Shown here in pieces: positions 9,175 to 15,858 of a DNA stretch of 32,188 bases. The notes beneath the pieces were generated by a model. The model did not search any database. It was not told where the DNA came from and worked only from the letters and a program-made list of their open reading frames with translations. Numbering within the stretch: the stretch's first letter is position 1; the number at the start of each line of letters is the position of its first letter. The stretch lies in assembly GCA_964620675.1 (NCBI GenBank), contig CAZUJU010000043.1, positions 1-32,188 of the forward strand, written 5' to 3'. The DNA comes from CAYSFW01 sp964620675 (lineage in GTDB: Bacteria; Pseudomonadota; Gammaproteobacteria; UWMA-0217). A program made the position numbers and the translations under genes.

Positions 9175-9693
9175 TCATTTCGCTTCGGCAAATCCGCTGA
9201 TGGCCAAGTCTTTCATTCTAATGATCATCGCGCCACCGCGATCAAACGGCAGGTCTTGAAAACCCGAGCGGCGATAGAAGTCGCGAAGTCCGGTGTCAAG
9301 CGGGTGGGTGATCACGCCGAAGCTGCCGATGGAGCGCGACGCGATCCGCGCGGTGCGCAGCGCGAATCCGAGCAGGGATCGGGCATGGCCCTGGCCTTGG
9401 TCGCGAAGGTCGACAGCGAGTTGCCCGAGCAGGGTGACGGGGATGGGGTCGGGTTGGTGGCGCTGCGGAGGTTTCGCGAGCCATGCGCGCTCTACCTGTG
9501 CCGCGCTCAGGCTGACGAAACCGACGACGCGGTCGGTTTGCGCATCGCAGACCACGCTGGTCCGGGATACGCCCGATTGTTGGTTGCGCCAGGCGTGCTG
9601 AACGAACCAGTTGTTTAGCGAAGGGCGTCCACAGTCGAACGGCTCGCGGTCGTCGACGGTCGAGAGCAGGCGCGGTGGCGTTACTCGCGCCAC
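9175..9693 (-). CDS. GNAT-family toxin of the TacT/AtaT type
   Basis: 172 residues with the features of tRNA-acetylating GNAT toxins: FDCGRPSLNNWF and HAWRNQQSGVSRT near the start, RVVGFVSLS, IPVTLLGQLAVD, the acetyl-CoA loop QGQGHA (99-104), and Tyr140 in DFYRRSGF, the expected catalytic position. The family acetylates the amino group of charged tRNAs and blocks translation; that activity is inferred here. It starts at GTG 9693 inside the end of the antitoxin gene, a 13-base overlap that implies translational coupling. It lies downstream of tRNA-Arg(CCT) on the same strand. Confidence 0.85.
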   Translation of the reverse strand: MARVTPPRLLSTVDDREPFDCGRPSLNNWFVQHAWRNQQSGVSRTSVVCDAQTDRVVGFVSLSAAQVERAWLAKPPQRHQPDPIPVTLLGQLAVDLRDQGQGHARSLLGFALRTARIASRSIGSFGVITHPLDTGLRDFYRRSGFQDLPFDRGGAMIIRMKDLAISGFAEAK

Positions 9694-9950
9694 GTGGGCG
9701 GTTTCGTGGCGAGACGCGTCAGCGCGGGGATCTCAACTGCGGGTGTGGCGGCCCAGGCTTCGAACTGCTCCCAATCCGCGGCGTTGATGGCGACAATGTG
9801 GCGTTCCAGCAACTCGATTTCGGCTGCCTCGACCGCCTTGCGCCGCACGAACTCGCTGAGGCTGGTGTGCGCCCGCGCGGCGGCGGATTCGAGCAGATCG
9901 CGTTCGGTCGCGTTGACCCGCGCCGAGAGTACCGAGGTTTGTGTTATCAA
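9681..9950 (-). CDS. DUF1778 antitoxin (ribbon-helix-helix)
   Basis: An 89-residue partner of the GNAT toxin. The N-terminal ribbon-helix-helix region (SVLSARVNATERDLLESAA, then SLSEFVRRKAVEAA) would bind the operon's own promoter. The acidic, hydrophobic C-terminal half (INAADWEQFEAWAATP) would cover the toxin. No ATG gives a family-like N terminus. TTG at 9950, preceded by AGGAG on the complement, gives the usual 85-95 residue length. The frame is open 59 codons further upstream without homology. A 12-base palindrome overlaps the ribosome binding site. Confidence 0.82.
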   Translation of the reverse strand: MITQTSVLSARVNATERDLLESAAARAHTSLSEFVRRKAVEAAEIELLERHIVAINAADWEQFEAWAATPAVEIPALTRLATKPPTWRE

Positions 9951-9954
9951 TGCT

Positions 9955-9966
9955 CTCCTGTAGGAG
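9955..9966. promoter_or_regulatory. Palindrome over the antitoxin ribosome binding site
   Basis: CTCCT-GT-AGGAG is a 5-bp inverted repeat with a two-base centre, 5 bases upstream of the TTG start of the DUF1778 gene. Such antitoxins repress their own operon, so it may be an operator, or a hairpin that hides the ribosome binding site. The following GTAGGAGCG also resembles the edge of REP-type repeats, an alternative explanation. Confidence 0.3.
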
Positions 9967-10191
9967 CGTCCGCGTCCGGTGCGCGGGATGAATGACAACA
10001 GCCTACGTCGGGCATCGACGTCAGGGCAATCACCGCCTAGCGCATAGGATCTGCAGTCAGCGTTGAAAGCCGCAGTCGTCGCGAGACTGAGCCTCGATCC
10101 ACAACGCCATTCAAACCTTCCCCCCACCCGGCCCGGACATGGCCCCGCGCTTAACGATGAAGCTAAATGACTCGTTAGTTCATTGATTAAC

Positions 10192-10268
10192 TGGCGTCCC
10201 CGACAGGATTTGAACCTGTGACCTCACCCTTAGGAGGGGTGCGCTCTATCCAGCTGAGCTACGGGGAC
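10192..10268 (-). tRNA. tRNA-Arg, anticodon CCT
   Basis: A 77-base cloverleaf on the complement including an encoded CCA. Acceptor stem GTCCCCG/CGGGGAC, D-arm GCTCAGCTGGATAGAGC, anticodon stem CACCC/GGGTG with loop CTCCTAA (anticodon CCT, reads AGG), and T-arm with GGTTCGAATCC. Discriminator base G. A TATAAT box lies 12 bases upstream. tRNA-Arg genes are frequent integration sites, and a toxin-antitoxin pair begins 241 bases past the 3' end. Confidence 0.97.
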
Positions 10269-10279
10269 TTGGGCTCGCG

Positions 10280-10307
10280 ATTATACGAGTTTTCGCCGCC
10301 GCGTCAT
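10280..10307 (-). promoter_or_regulatory. Probable promoter of tRNA-Arg(CCT)
   Basis: On the complement, ATGACG (10302-10307), 16 bases, then TATAAT (10280-10285). The predicted start is about five bases before the mature tRNA. The -35 box matches four of six consensus bases. Confidence 0.55.
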
Positions 10308-10388
10308 CCGATCGGGTTCGGCCAACGCAGTGAGTGCGGCGGGAATTGAGGTTTCGGGTCGAGTTAGGGTCGCGCGCGGGTGCGAACG

Positions 10389-10402
10389 TGATAAATTTAT
10401 CA
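10389..10402. promoter_or_regulatory. AT-rich 14-base palindrome upstream of the BLUF gene
   Basis: TGATAAATTTATCA is a perfect palindrome ending 31 bases before the ATG of the BLUF gene. It is strikingly AT-rich within GC-rich DNA and lies where an operator or -10 region would be. I cannot name a regulator. Confidence 0.4.
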
Positions 10403-10433
10403 TTCGTCGAGGTCATTGCATTCGGTTGGGTCC

Positions 10434-10904
10434 ATGAACAAATGCCGTCTGATCTATAAAAGCGTTGCTTCCGAGCCGCAGTTGTCGAATGCTGCGTTGC
10501 AGGCTCTGATGCAATCCAGTGTGGCGAGCAACCGTGAACTGCGCATCAACGGCATTCTGCTTTTGAGTGGAACCCGCTTCCTGCAAGTGCTGGAGGGTCC
10601 GGAGAAGGCGGTCAACCGATTGTTCAACCGGATCGTGCGCGATGCACGGCACCACTCGGTGCGTCTGATTTCGTATGAGCCGATCGGCCCAGCGTACTTC
10701 GACGAATGGCATATGCGGCTGGTAGACCTGTATGACCTACCGTTGCCCGAGCGCGAATGCTTCACCCGCAAGTATGCGCATGAGGACGGAATGCTGCTGA
10801 TCCCTGAGACGTTACATCTGGTGTATGCCTTGCTTCTGGATGCGCGCGCGTTTTGCCTGACGCAGTCGCGGGCCGAACAGCTCGCGGGGCAATCGCCTGA
10901 CTGA
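10434..10904 (+). CDS. Short BLUF-domain blue-light sensor
   Basis: A 156-residue protein made of a BLUF domain (about 3-98) plus a short helical tail, with no enzymatic output domain. The flavin-site residues are at the spacing seen in AppA: Tyr8 in LIYKS, Asn33, Gln51 in FLQVLEGP, Trp92 and Met94 in FDEWHM. IVRDARHHSVRLI is the usual helix-strand. It should therefore bind FAD and be photoactive (inference). Such short BLUF proteins act through protein partners. The ATG at 10434 is preferred over TTG 10416 because the domain begins at once after it. The gene stands alone, with a 14-base palindrome upstream. Confidence 0.9.
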   Translation: MNKCRLIYKSVASEPQLSNAALQALMQSSVASNRELRINGILLLSGTRFLQVLEGPEKAVNRLFNRIVRDARHHSVRLISYEPIGPAYFDEWHMRLVDLYDLPLPERECFTRKYAHEDGMLLIPETLHLVYALLLDARAFCLTQSRAEQLAGQSPD

Positions 10905-10965
10905 TTCCCGAACGCCGAGACACGCTGCGCACGTGCGTTTTCAACTTGATTCCAAAGGATCTTTC

Positions 10966-11361
10966 ATGAACTCCCTACGCCGAATGATCGCGCTCGCAAG
11001 CTGTGGCTGCCTGATGTTCGCCAGCTTGCCGGTGCCCGCAACCACCGTCGCCTCGCCCCTCGAGGGTCTCGTCACAACGGCCGAGGTAATCGGCACCGAC
11101 CGCGACGCGCTCGCCCAACTCCTGACGCGCGAGTCGGTGCGTGCCGGGTTGCTCGCCCACGGGGTTGACCCCACCCTGGTCGAAGCCCGCCTCGCCGCGC
11201 TGACCCCTGCGGAATCCCAACTGCTGGCGCAACGCCTCGACGAACTTCCCGCGGGCGCGGCCGACGTTGTCGGTGTGTTGTTCGCGGTCTTCGTGATCCT
11301 GCTCGTGACCGATATTCTCGGCTTGACCAAGGTCTTTCCGTTTACCCGCTCGATCCACTGA
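10966..11361 (+). CDS. PA2779 family protein (small secreted or membrane protein)
   Basis: 131 residues: an N-terminal hydrophobic signal (about 7-25), then a helical region (LEGLVTTAEVIGTDRDALAQLL, VRAGLLAHGVDPTLVEARLAALTPAESQLLAQRLDELPAG), then a C-terminal membrane helix (VVGVLFAVFVILLVTDILGL) and a short tail. This layout, together with the following cysteine-peptidase lipoprotein, matches the PA2779/PA2778 pair of Pseudomonas. The function is not known. AAGGAT lies six bases before ATG 10966. The stop is 40 bases before the proposed start of the next gene, so the two are probably one transcript. Confidence 0.8.
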   Translation: MNSLRRMIALASCGCLMFASLPVPATTVASPLEGLVTTAEVIGTDRDALAQLLTRESVRAGLLAHGVDPTLVEARLAALTPAESQLLAQRLDELPAGAADVVGVLFAVFVILLVTDILGLTKVFPFTRSIH

Positions 11362-11401
11362 CCACCCGCCGCGGAATACCGCCGTCCGCACTTCAGCGCG
11401 C

Positions 11402-12352
11402 ATTCGCTCGACCGTACCGCGACTCCGCGCGGCGATTTTACTGCTGCTCGCGCTCGCACTTGGCGCCTGCGCCAGTGCGCCGCAAACGCGTGCTTTGTCC
11501 GAGCGTTGGCCCCCGGATCTCAGGTCGCGTACGCAGCTCGAAACGGTACCGTTTTTCGCGCAAACGGCCTACCAGTGCGGTCCGGCTGCACTCGCAATGG
11601 CACTCAATGCCAGCGGTTTGGACCTTACACCGGCCACGCTTCGCGACCAGGTTTACCTTCCGGCGCGCGCCGGCAGTCTGCAACCCGAGATGCTTGCGAG
11701 CGCGCGCCGTTACGGGCGTCTGGCCGTGGTGTTGCCACCGCGACTGGACTCGTTGCTCCAAACCGTCGCCGGGGGTACACCGGTGATTGTGCTGCAAAAC
11801 CTTGCGCTGCCGTTGTTCCCGCGTTGGCACTACGCGGTCGTCATCGGCTACGACCGCGCCTCCGATGAGATCCTGTTGCATTCGGGCCAACAGGCGCGGC
11901 TACGGATGTCCTTGTCGACCTTTGAGTACACTTGGGGTCGCAGCGGCCACTGGGCCATGATCGCGGTCGCGCCCGCGCAACCGCCCGCCCACCTCGACCC
12001 GACGCGATGGCTCCAGGGGGCGGTCGCTTTGGAGGCGCTCGATCCGGCCGCGGCAGGTCACGCCTATTCCGCGTTGACTGTACGCGAACCCGAGTCGTAT
12101 CCGGCCTGGATGGGCCGCGGTAACACCGCGTTCGCGCTCGCCGATTTTCGGGAGGCGGTCGTCGCCTTCGGTCACGCCACCGCGCTCCAGCCCGAACAGG
12201 CCGACGCCTGGAACAATCTCGCACGGGCCTTGCACGCCAGCGGGCAAATGGAAGCCGGCCTGACCGCGGCGCAACGGGCCGTAACGCTCGGCGGCCCACG
12301 CCTCGAACGCTATCGGGAGACCTTGCGCCGGTTCGCGCTGACAACCCCTTGA
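11402..12352 (+). CDS. PA2778 family C39-like cysteine peptidase with TPR repeats, lipoprotein
   Basis: A papain-fold, C39-like peptidase domain is followed by tetratricopeptide repeats. The catalytic Cys is in TAYQCGPAALAMAL, the His in RWHYAVVIGY, and the third residue probably in LLHSGQ. TPR-like helices follow (SYPAWMGRGNTAFALADFREAV, then QADAWNNLARALHASG). The first ordinary start, TTG 11495, would leave a protein with no signal. Reading the same frame from ATT 11402 gives a complete lipoprotein signal: basic n-region, AAILLLLALAL, lipobox LGAC with Cys23. Between the in-frame stop at 11324 and TTG 11495 there is no ATG, GTG or TTG, so I propose an ATT start (316 residues). Confidence 0.75.
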   Translation: MRSTVPRLRAAILLLLALALGACASAPQTRALSERWPPDLRSRTQLETVPFFAQTAYQCGPAALAMALNASGLDLTPATLRDQVYLPARAGSLQPEMLASARRYGRLAVVLPPRLDSLLQTVAGGTPVIVLQNLALPLFPRWHYAVVIGYDRASDEILLHSGQQARLRMSLSTFEYTWGRSGHWAMIAVAPAQPPAHLDPTRWLQGAVALEALDPAAAGHAYSALTVREPESYPAWMGRGNTAFALADFREAVVAFGHATALQPEQADAWNNLARALHASGQMEAGLTAAQRAVTLGGPRLERYRETLRRFALTTP

Positions 12353-12482
12353 CCCAGGCAAGTAAGGCCGAGGCGGAACCGTGCGACCTTCTTCTCGAAT
12401 CCGTCCCGGTCGTTCCAGGACGAATACCCGCATGTCCGACGGCCTTGGAGCCCACCGCGCGTCGATACGTTAGAATTTACGC

Positions 12483-13169
12483 ATGCCCCTGATCCTGCTT
12501 GGTCTGTTACTCGCGCTCCTGGTGTTCGCGCCACAATGGTGGGCGCGCTACACATTTCGTCGTTATGCCACGCCGCGACCGAATATCACTGGCACCGGCG
12601 GAGAACTCGCGCGCCATCTGCTCGACCGGTTCGGCATGGCTGAGGTCAAGGTCGAAACGACCCAGCCCGGCGGCGACCATTACGATCCGCGCACCCGCAC
12701 AGTGCGACTCAGCCCGGATAATCACGACCAGCGCTCGCTGACCGCGGTCGCGGTTGCCGCGCACGAAGTCGGTCACGCCATCCAGCATCACCTCGACGAT
12801 CCGCGCCTGGCGCTGCGCACACGGATGGTCACGCTCGCGCAATCGGCGCAGCAGCTCGGCGCGGCGGCGATGGTGGTCCTGCCGTTCGCGGTCGCGATCA
12901 CGCGGGCACCGGGGCTCGGTGTGTTGATGTTTCTGCTTGGGCTCTTCAGCATGGGCATGGCGACCGTGGTGCATTTCATCACCCTGCCGGTCGAGGTCGA
13001 CGCCAGTTTCAACAAAGCACTGCCGATCCTGCGCGAGGGCTATATCGGCCCTGAGGACGAAGTCGCGGTACGCCGCATCCTGCGTGCGGCAGCGTATACT
13101 TACGTGGCGGCGTCGCTGGCCAGCCTGCTGAATATCGGACGCTGGATCGCGATGCTGCGGCGCGCTTGA
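12483..13169 (+). CDS. Membrane zinc metallopeptidase, YugP family
   Basis: A 228-residue membrane protease of unknown substrate. The zinc motif is AHEVGHAIQH (His94, Glu95, His98), with a likely third ligand Glu171 in LPVEVDASFNKA. Hydrophobic segments lie at about 2-16, 122-141, 144-168 and 203-217, so the active site faces the membrane or cytoplasm. The length and the order of the motifs are typical of YugP-like proteins. A TAGAAT box ends only six bases before the ATG, so if it is the -10 element the transcript would be nearly leaderless. mogA starts 47 bases downstream. Confidence 0.88.
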   Translation: MPLILLGLLLALLVFAPQWWARYTFRRYATPRPNITGTGGELARHLLDRFGMAEVKVETTQPGGDHYDPRTRTVRLSPDNHDQRSLTAVAVAAHEVGHAIQHHLDDPRLALRTRMVTLAQSAQQLGAAAMVVLPFAVAITRAPGLGVLMFLLGLFSMGMATVVHFITLPVEVDASFNKALPILREGYIGPEDEVAVRRILRAAAYTYVAASLASLLNIGRWIAMLRRA

Positions 13170-13216
13170 ACCCAGGCCACGACCCGAACCCACCATTGAC
13201 CCATCGGATCCCATTC

Positions 13217-13777
13217 ATGCACGACTCCGCCACGATTGGCATCGTCTCCATCAGCGACCGCGCCAGCCGTGGCGTCTATGAGGATGCTGGTACTCCCGCC
13301 CTGCGCGATTGGCTCGGCACCGCGCTGCTCAATCCGCTCGTATTTCTCGAACGCCTGATCCCCGACGAGCAATCCGGTATCGAGGCCACGCTGATTGAAC
13401 TGGTCGACACGCAAAGCTGCAGTCTGGTACTGACCACCGGCGGCACCGGCCCGGCCCCCCGCGACGTCACACCGGAGGCGACGCTCGCGGTCGCGCACAA
13501 GGTGCTTCCTGGGTTTGGCGAGGCAATGCGCGCGGTAAGCCTCAAATACGTTCCGACCGCGATCCTGTCGCGCCAGGTCGGCGTCACCCGCAATGGCTGC
13601 CTGATCCTCAATCTGCCGGGGCAGCCGAAGGCGATCAAGGAAACCCTGGACGGGATTTTCGCCGCAGTGCCGTATTGCGTGGACCTCATCGGAGGTCCCT
13701 ATCTCGAAACTCGCGCCGAGGTCGTTCAGGCCTTTCGACCCAAGTCCGCGCAACGTCCGGCCCGCAGCGCGAGCTGA
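13217..13777 (+). CDS. mogA: Molybdopterin adenylyltransferase
   Basis: Activates molybdopterin by adenylation before molybdate insertion. 186 residues, close to E. coli MogA along the whole length: GIVSISDRASRGVYEDAG, LIPDEQ (Asp50), LTTGGTGPAPRDVTPEAT with Asp83, PTAILSRQVGVTR, LNLPGQPKAIKETLDGIF, and the C-terminal VVQAFRPKSAQR. A stretch of about eight residues before GIFAAVPYC in E. coli is absent here. ATG 13217 matches the family start; the frame is open 17 codons further up to a TTG overlapping the previous stop. It may be cotranscribed with the YugP gene. fdhD at 24.7 kb is another molybdoenzyme-related gene. Confidence 0.93.
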   Translation: MHDSATIGIVSISDRASRGVYEDAGTPALRDWLGTALLNPLVFLERLIPDEQSGIEATLIELVDTQSCSLVLTTGGTGPAPRDVTPEATLAVAHKVLPGFGEAMRAVSLKYVPTAILSRQVGVTRNGCLILNLPGQPKAIKETLDGIFAAVPYCVDLIGGPYLETRAEVVQAFRPKSAQRPARSAS

Positions 13778-14284
13778 GAGCCTGTGAAAAAATTCCCGAT
13801 CGTCGCAAGGGCGACCCCAAAGCTCGTCGATCACCTTGTGGGCGTGTTCGAGCGAGGTCGGTGGATCGGGGCGCTTGATCAGAGTCACTCTGAGGATACC
13901 GCTGCATCTATATGATATTCTGAGATTATCACCGGATCGGAATGGGGTGCTTGAAAGTAGGCGTGAACGGGTACCTACTACTGAACGGCCTTCAGGTCTT
14001 CGACATCCTCCGTATCTCCGCCGCGGTCACGCCCGACCTACCCACAAATTCTGCGGAGGAGCCAAAAATTTCATCACCGCCGCTACCGGAATTTCGATCG
14101 GCGGCCGGGCACGGATTCAGGATATTGGCACCAGGGGATCTCTGACCGTGATGAAGCCCTGAACCACCCGCAAATCAATGATACGATATACCGTAAATAG
14201 CCTACGATCAGACCATAACGCTCATGGTCGCGTTGATCTAAACCGATCGAATATCTGCAAATTACATGATCAGCGCTTTCGGCC
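13778..14284. other. Non-coding stretch at the 3' edge of the EPS operon, possibly decayed
   Basis: 507 bases between the convergent mogA and the last EPS gene, with no gene I can support. GAGCCTGTGAAAAAATT starts right after the mogA stop and resembles the end of an insertion sequence. On the complement, a frame from 13888 begins MTLIKRPDPPTSLEHAHKVI and then runs into antisense mogA; it might be the start of a truncated transposase. A hairpin GATCAGACCAT (14206-14216)/ATGGTC (14224-14229) has no T run. From about 13.9 kb on, the base composition becomes more AT-rich. Confidence 0.3.
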
Positions 14285-15847
14285 TTATCGCTGGAGTTCA
14301 AGGCTATCAGCCTCAACCTCATCAAGCTCCTCGATTTGTCTTAAAACGACTCGACTCGAGAGCACTACCGCAAATGCCAAAAACCAGTAACTCACGATTG
14401 AGGCATCGAAACTCGTAAACGCGAACTGAATCGCAAGCGATAGAACCAACGCAACAAAAGACGCACCTAAATAGCTATACCTTGGATCACCGCAGAACTC
14501 ACCTTGGGCGATCCACCTGAAGCCGGTTCGAATCGATGCAAGAACCAAGCCCAGAAAGGCAAACAACCCAACCAAACCGTACTCCATCGCAATATGGACA
14601 TAACCGTTAACCATGTCGACGATCCCTTGCCCCTGCACGAGTTTCTGCATTTCCGGCTCACCTTTATAGTTCCTGGAACCAAAAAGTAGTTGCCTTTGCA
14701 GCACAACCCATGAGGCCTTAGCCAACTCCAATCGATAATTAAAGGTTCCCTCTTTATCAAGCGCGGTTACCGACTCCACGGAACGCTCTGTAAATATATT
14801 ATCGCCAACCACGACAAACACCGAACCAAGTGCCAAAGTAACCACAAACAGCAAGCGCCTCGCCACCGGGTGAAATTTGTACACAAACAGGACCGCGAAA
14901 AACACTACGAGACCAACCATTGCCCCGCGCGACACGGTGAAAAAACTCGCCAGTGAAACCATGGCTATAACCGCCAAAGAAACCACGATAGAAACCGCAT
15001 TTCTACGTAGGAAATACATCGAGAACGCCAATACGATAGTCAGGTAGAAACCAAACGTAATCGGATGCCCTAGACTCCCAGACACCCGCAACAACGGCCC
15101 TCTGAAATCATAGAATTCCGCAATCGAACCCGGCTTATACGCGTCGAGATAAGACCCCAATTGATTAAAGATTTTCCACCGTAACGCCTCTTCGAAAAAG
15201 GCAAAGATGGCAAGAAAGACCCCACTTAACAGTATTGCACCGAGATAAATTTCAATATCTCGATAATCTCGCACAGACTTAACTAATACATAAAACGGCA
15301 GCGCGAATACGAGAAATATCGTGAATGTCTCACGAATTGATGAAAACGTCGTAACACGAAACTCGAAGCGATCCCTGAATGCACCAACCACAAGAACCGC
15401 AATAAACACCACAAAAAACCATGGAATTGCGTTCTTTAATTGAGGCTTATCATCCTCAACTCCATCTCTGTTTAATGCCCAGATGCCCGGCAACAAAGGC
15501 AACAGCACAAAAAGCGCCATAACAAACTGAAAATTCAGATTCACAATATAGAAATTTCCCTCCTCCCAAAACGGGTAAACGAACTGTTCAGGAAGAACAG
15601 GGAACATGAACAGAAAGAAAATGACATTCCGGCGTATATCGTTCCTGAGAAAATACACTTTAAATAGAAGAATCAAGCCAAAAGTAAGCCAGATATTTTT
15701 GGTCAGCACGACCACAATAGGAACAACAAGCCATGCAACAAGAAGCTGAATCGGGTCGATATCCGATTCCCGAACAATGAGCTTGTAAAATACAGCGGTA
15801 AGTGCCGCCGCAATGGCGTATAAAAGTATAATCTTAAGCTCAGCCAA
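14285..15847 (-). CDS. O-antigen ligase/Wzy-type polysaccharide polymerase
   Basis: A 520-residue inner-membrane protein with a dozen or so hydrophobic helices, the first two near 5-22 and 33-50. A periplasmic-loop-like region of about 255-270 contains LLRVSGSLGHPITFGFYL. Then comes YRLELAKASWVVLQRQLLFGSR and, in the late part, VNGYVHIAMEYGLVGLFAFLG, which is the pattern of the Wzy_C/O-antigen ligase family. It would polymerise or ligate lipid-linked repeat units in the periplasm. The codons are visibly AT-rich compared with genes outside the operon, as is common for Wzy genes. It is the last gene of the operon, 11 bases after the ATPase gene. Confidence 0.82.
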   Translation of the reverse strand: MAELKIILLYAIAAALTAVFYKLIVRESDIDPIQLLVAWLVVPIVVVLTKNIWLTFGLILLFKVYFLRNDIRRNVIFFLFMFPVLPEQFVYPFWEEGNFYIVNLNFQFVMALFVLLPLLPGIWALNRDGVEDDKPQLKNAIPWFFVVFIAVLVVGAFRDRFEFRVTTFSSIRETFTIFLVFALPFYVLVKSVRDYRDIEIYLGAILLSGVFLAIFAFFEEALRWKIFNQLGSYLDAYKPGSIAEFYDFRGPLLRVSGSLGHPITFGFYLTIVLAFSMYFLRRNAVSIVVSLAVIAMVSLASFFTVSRGAMVGLVVFFAVLFVYKFHPVARRLLFVVTLALGSVFVVVGDNIFTERSVESVTALDKEGTFNYRLELAKASWVVLQRQLLFGSRNYKGEPEMQKLVQGQGIVDMVNGYVHIAMEYGLVGLFAFLGLVLASIRTGFRWIAQGEFCGDPRYSYLGASFVALVLSLAIQFAFTSFDASIVSYWFLAFAVVLSSRVVLRQIEELDEVEADSLELQR

Positions 15848-15858
15848 GACCGCACCCC

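Noticed and set aside
11375..11459. Small repeats and hairpins between the PA2779 and PA2778 genes as a terminator
   Set aside because: No T run, and the stretch encodes the lipoprotein signal of the next protein.
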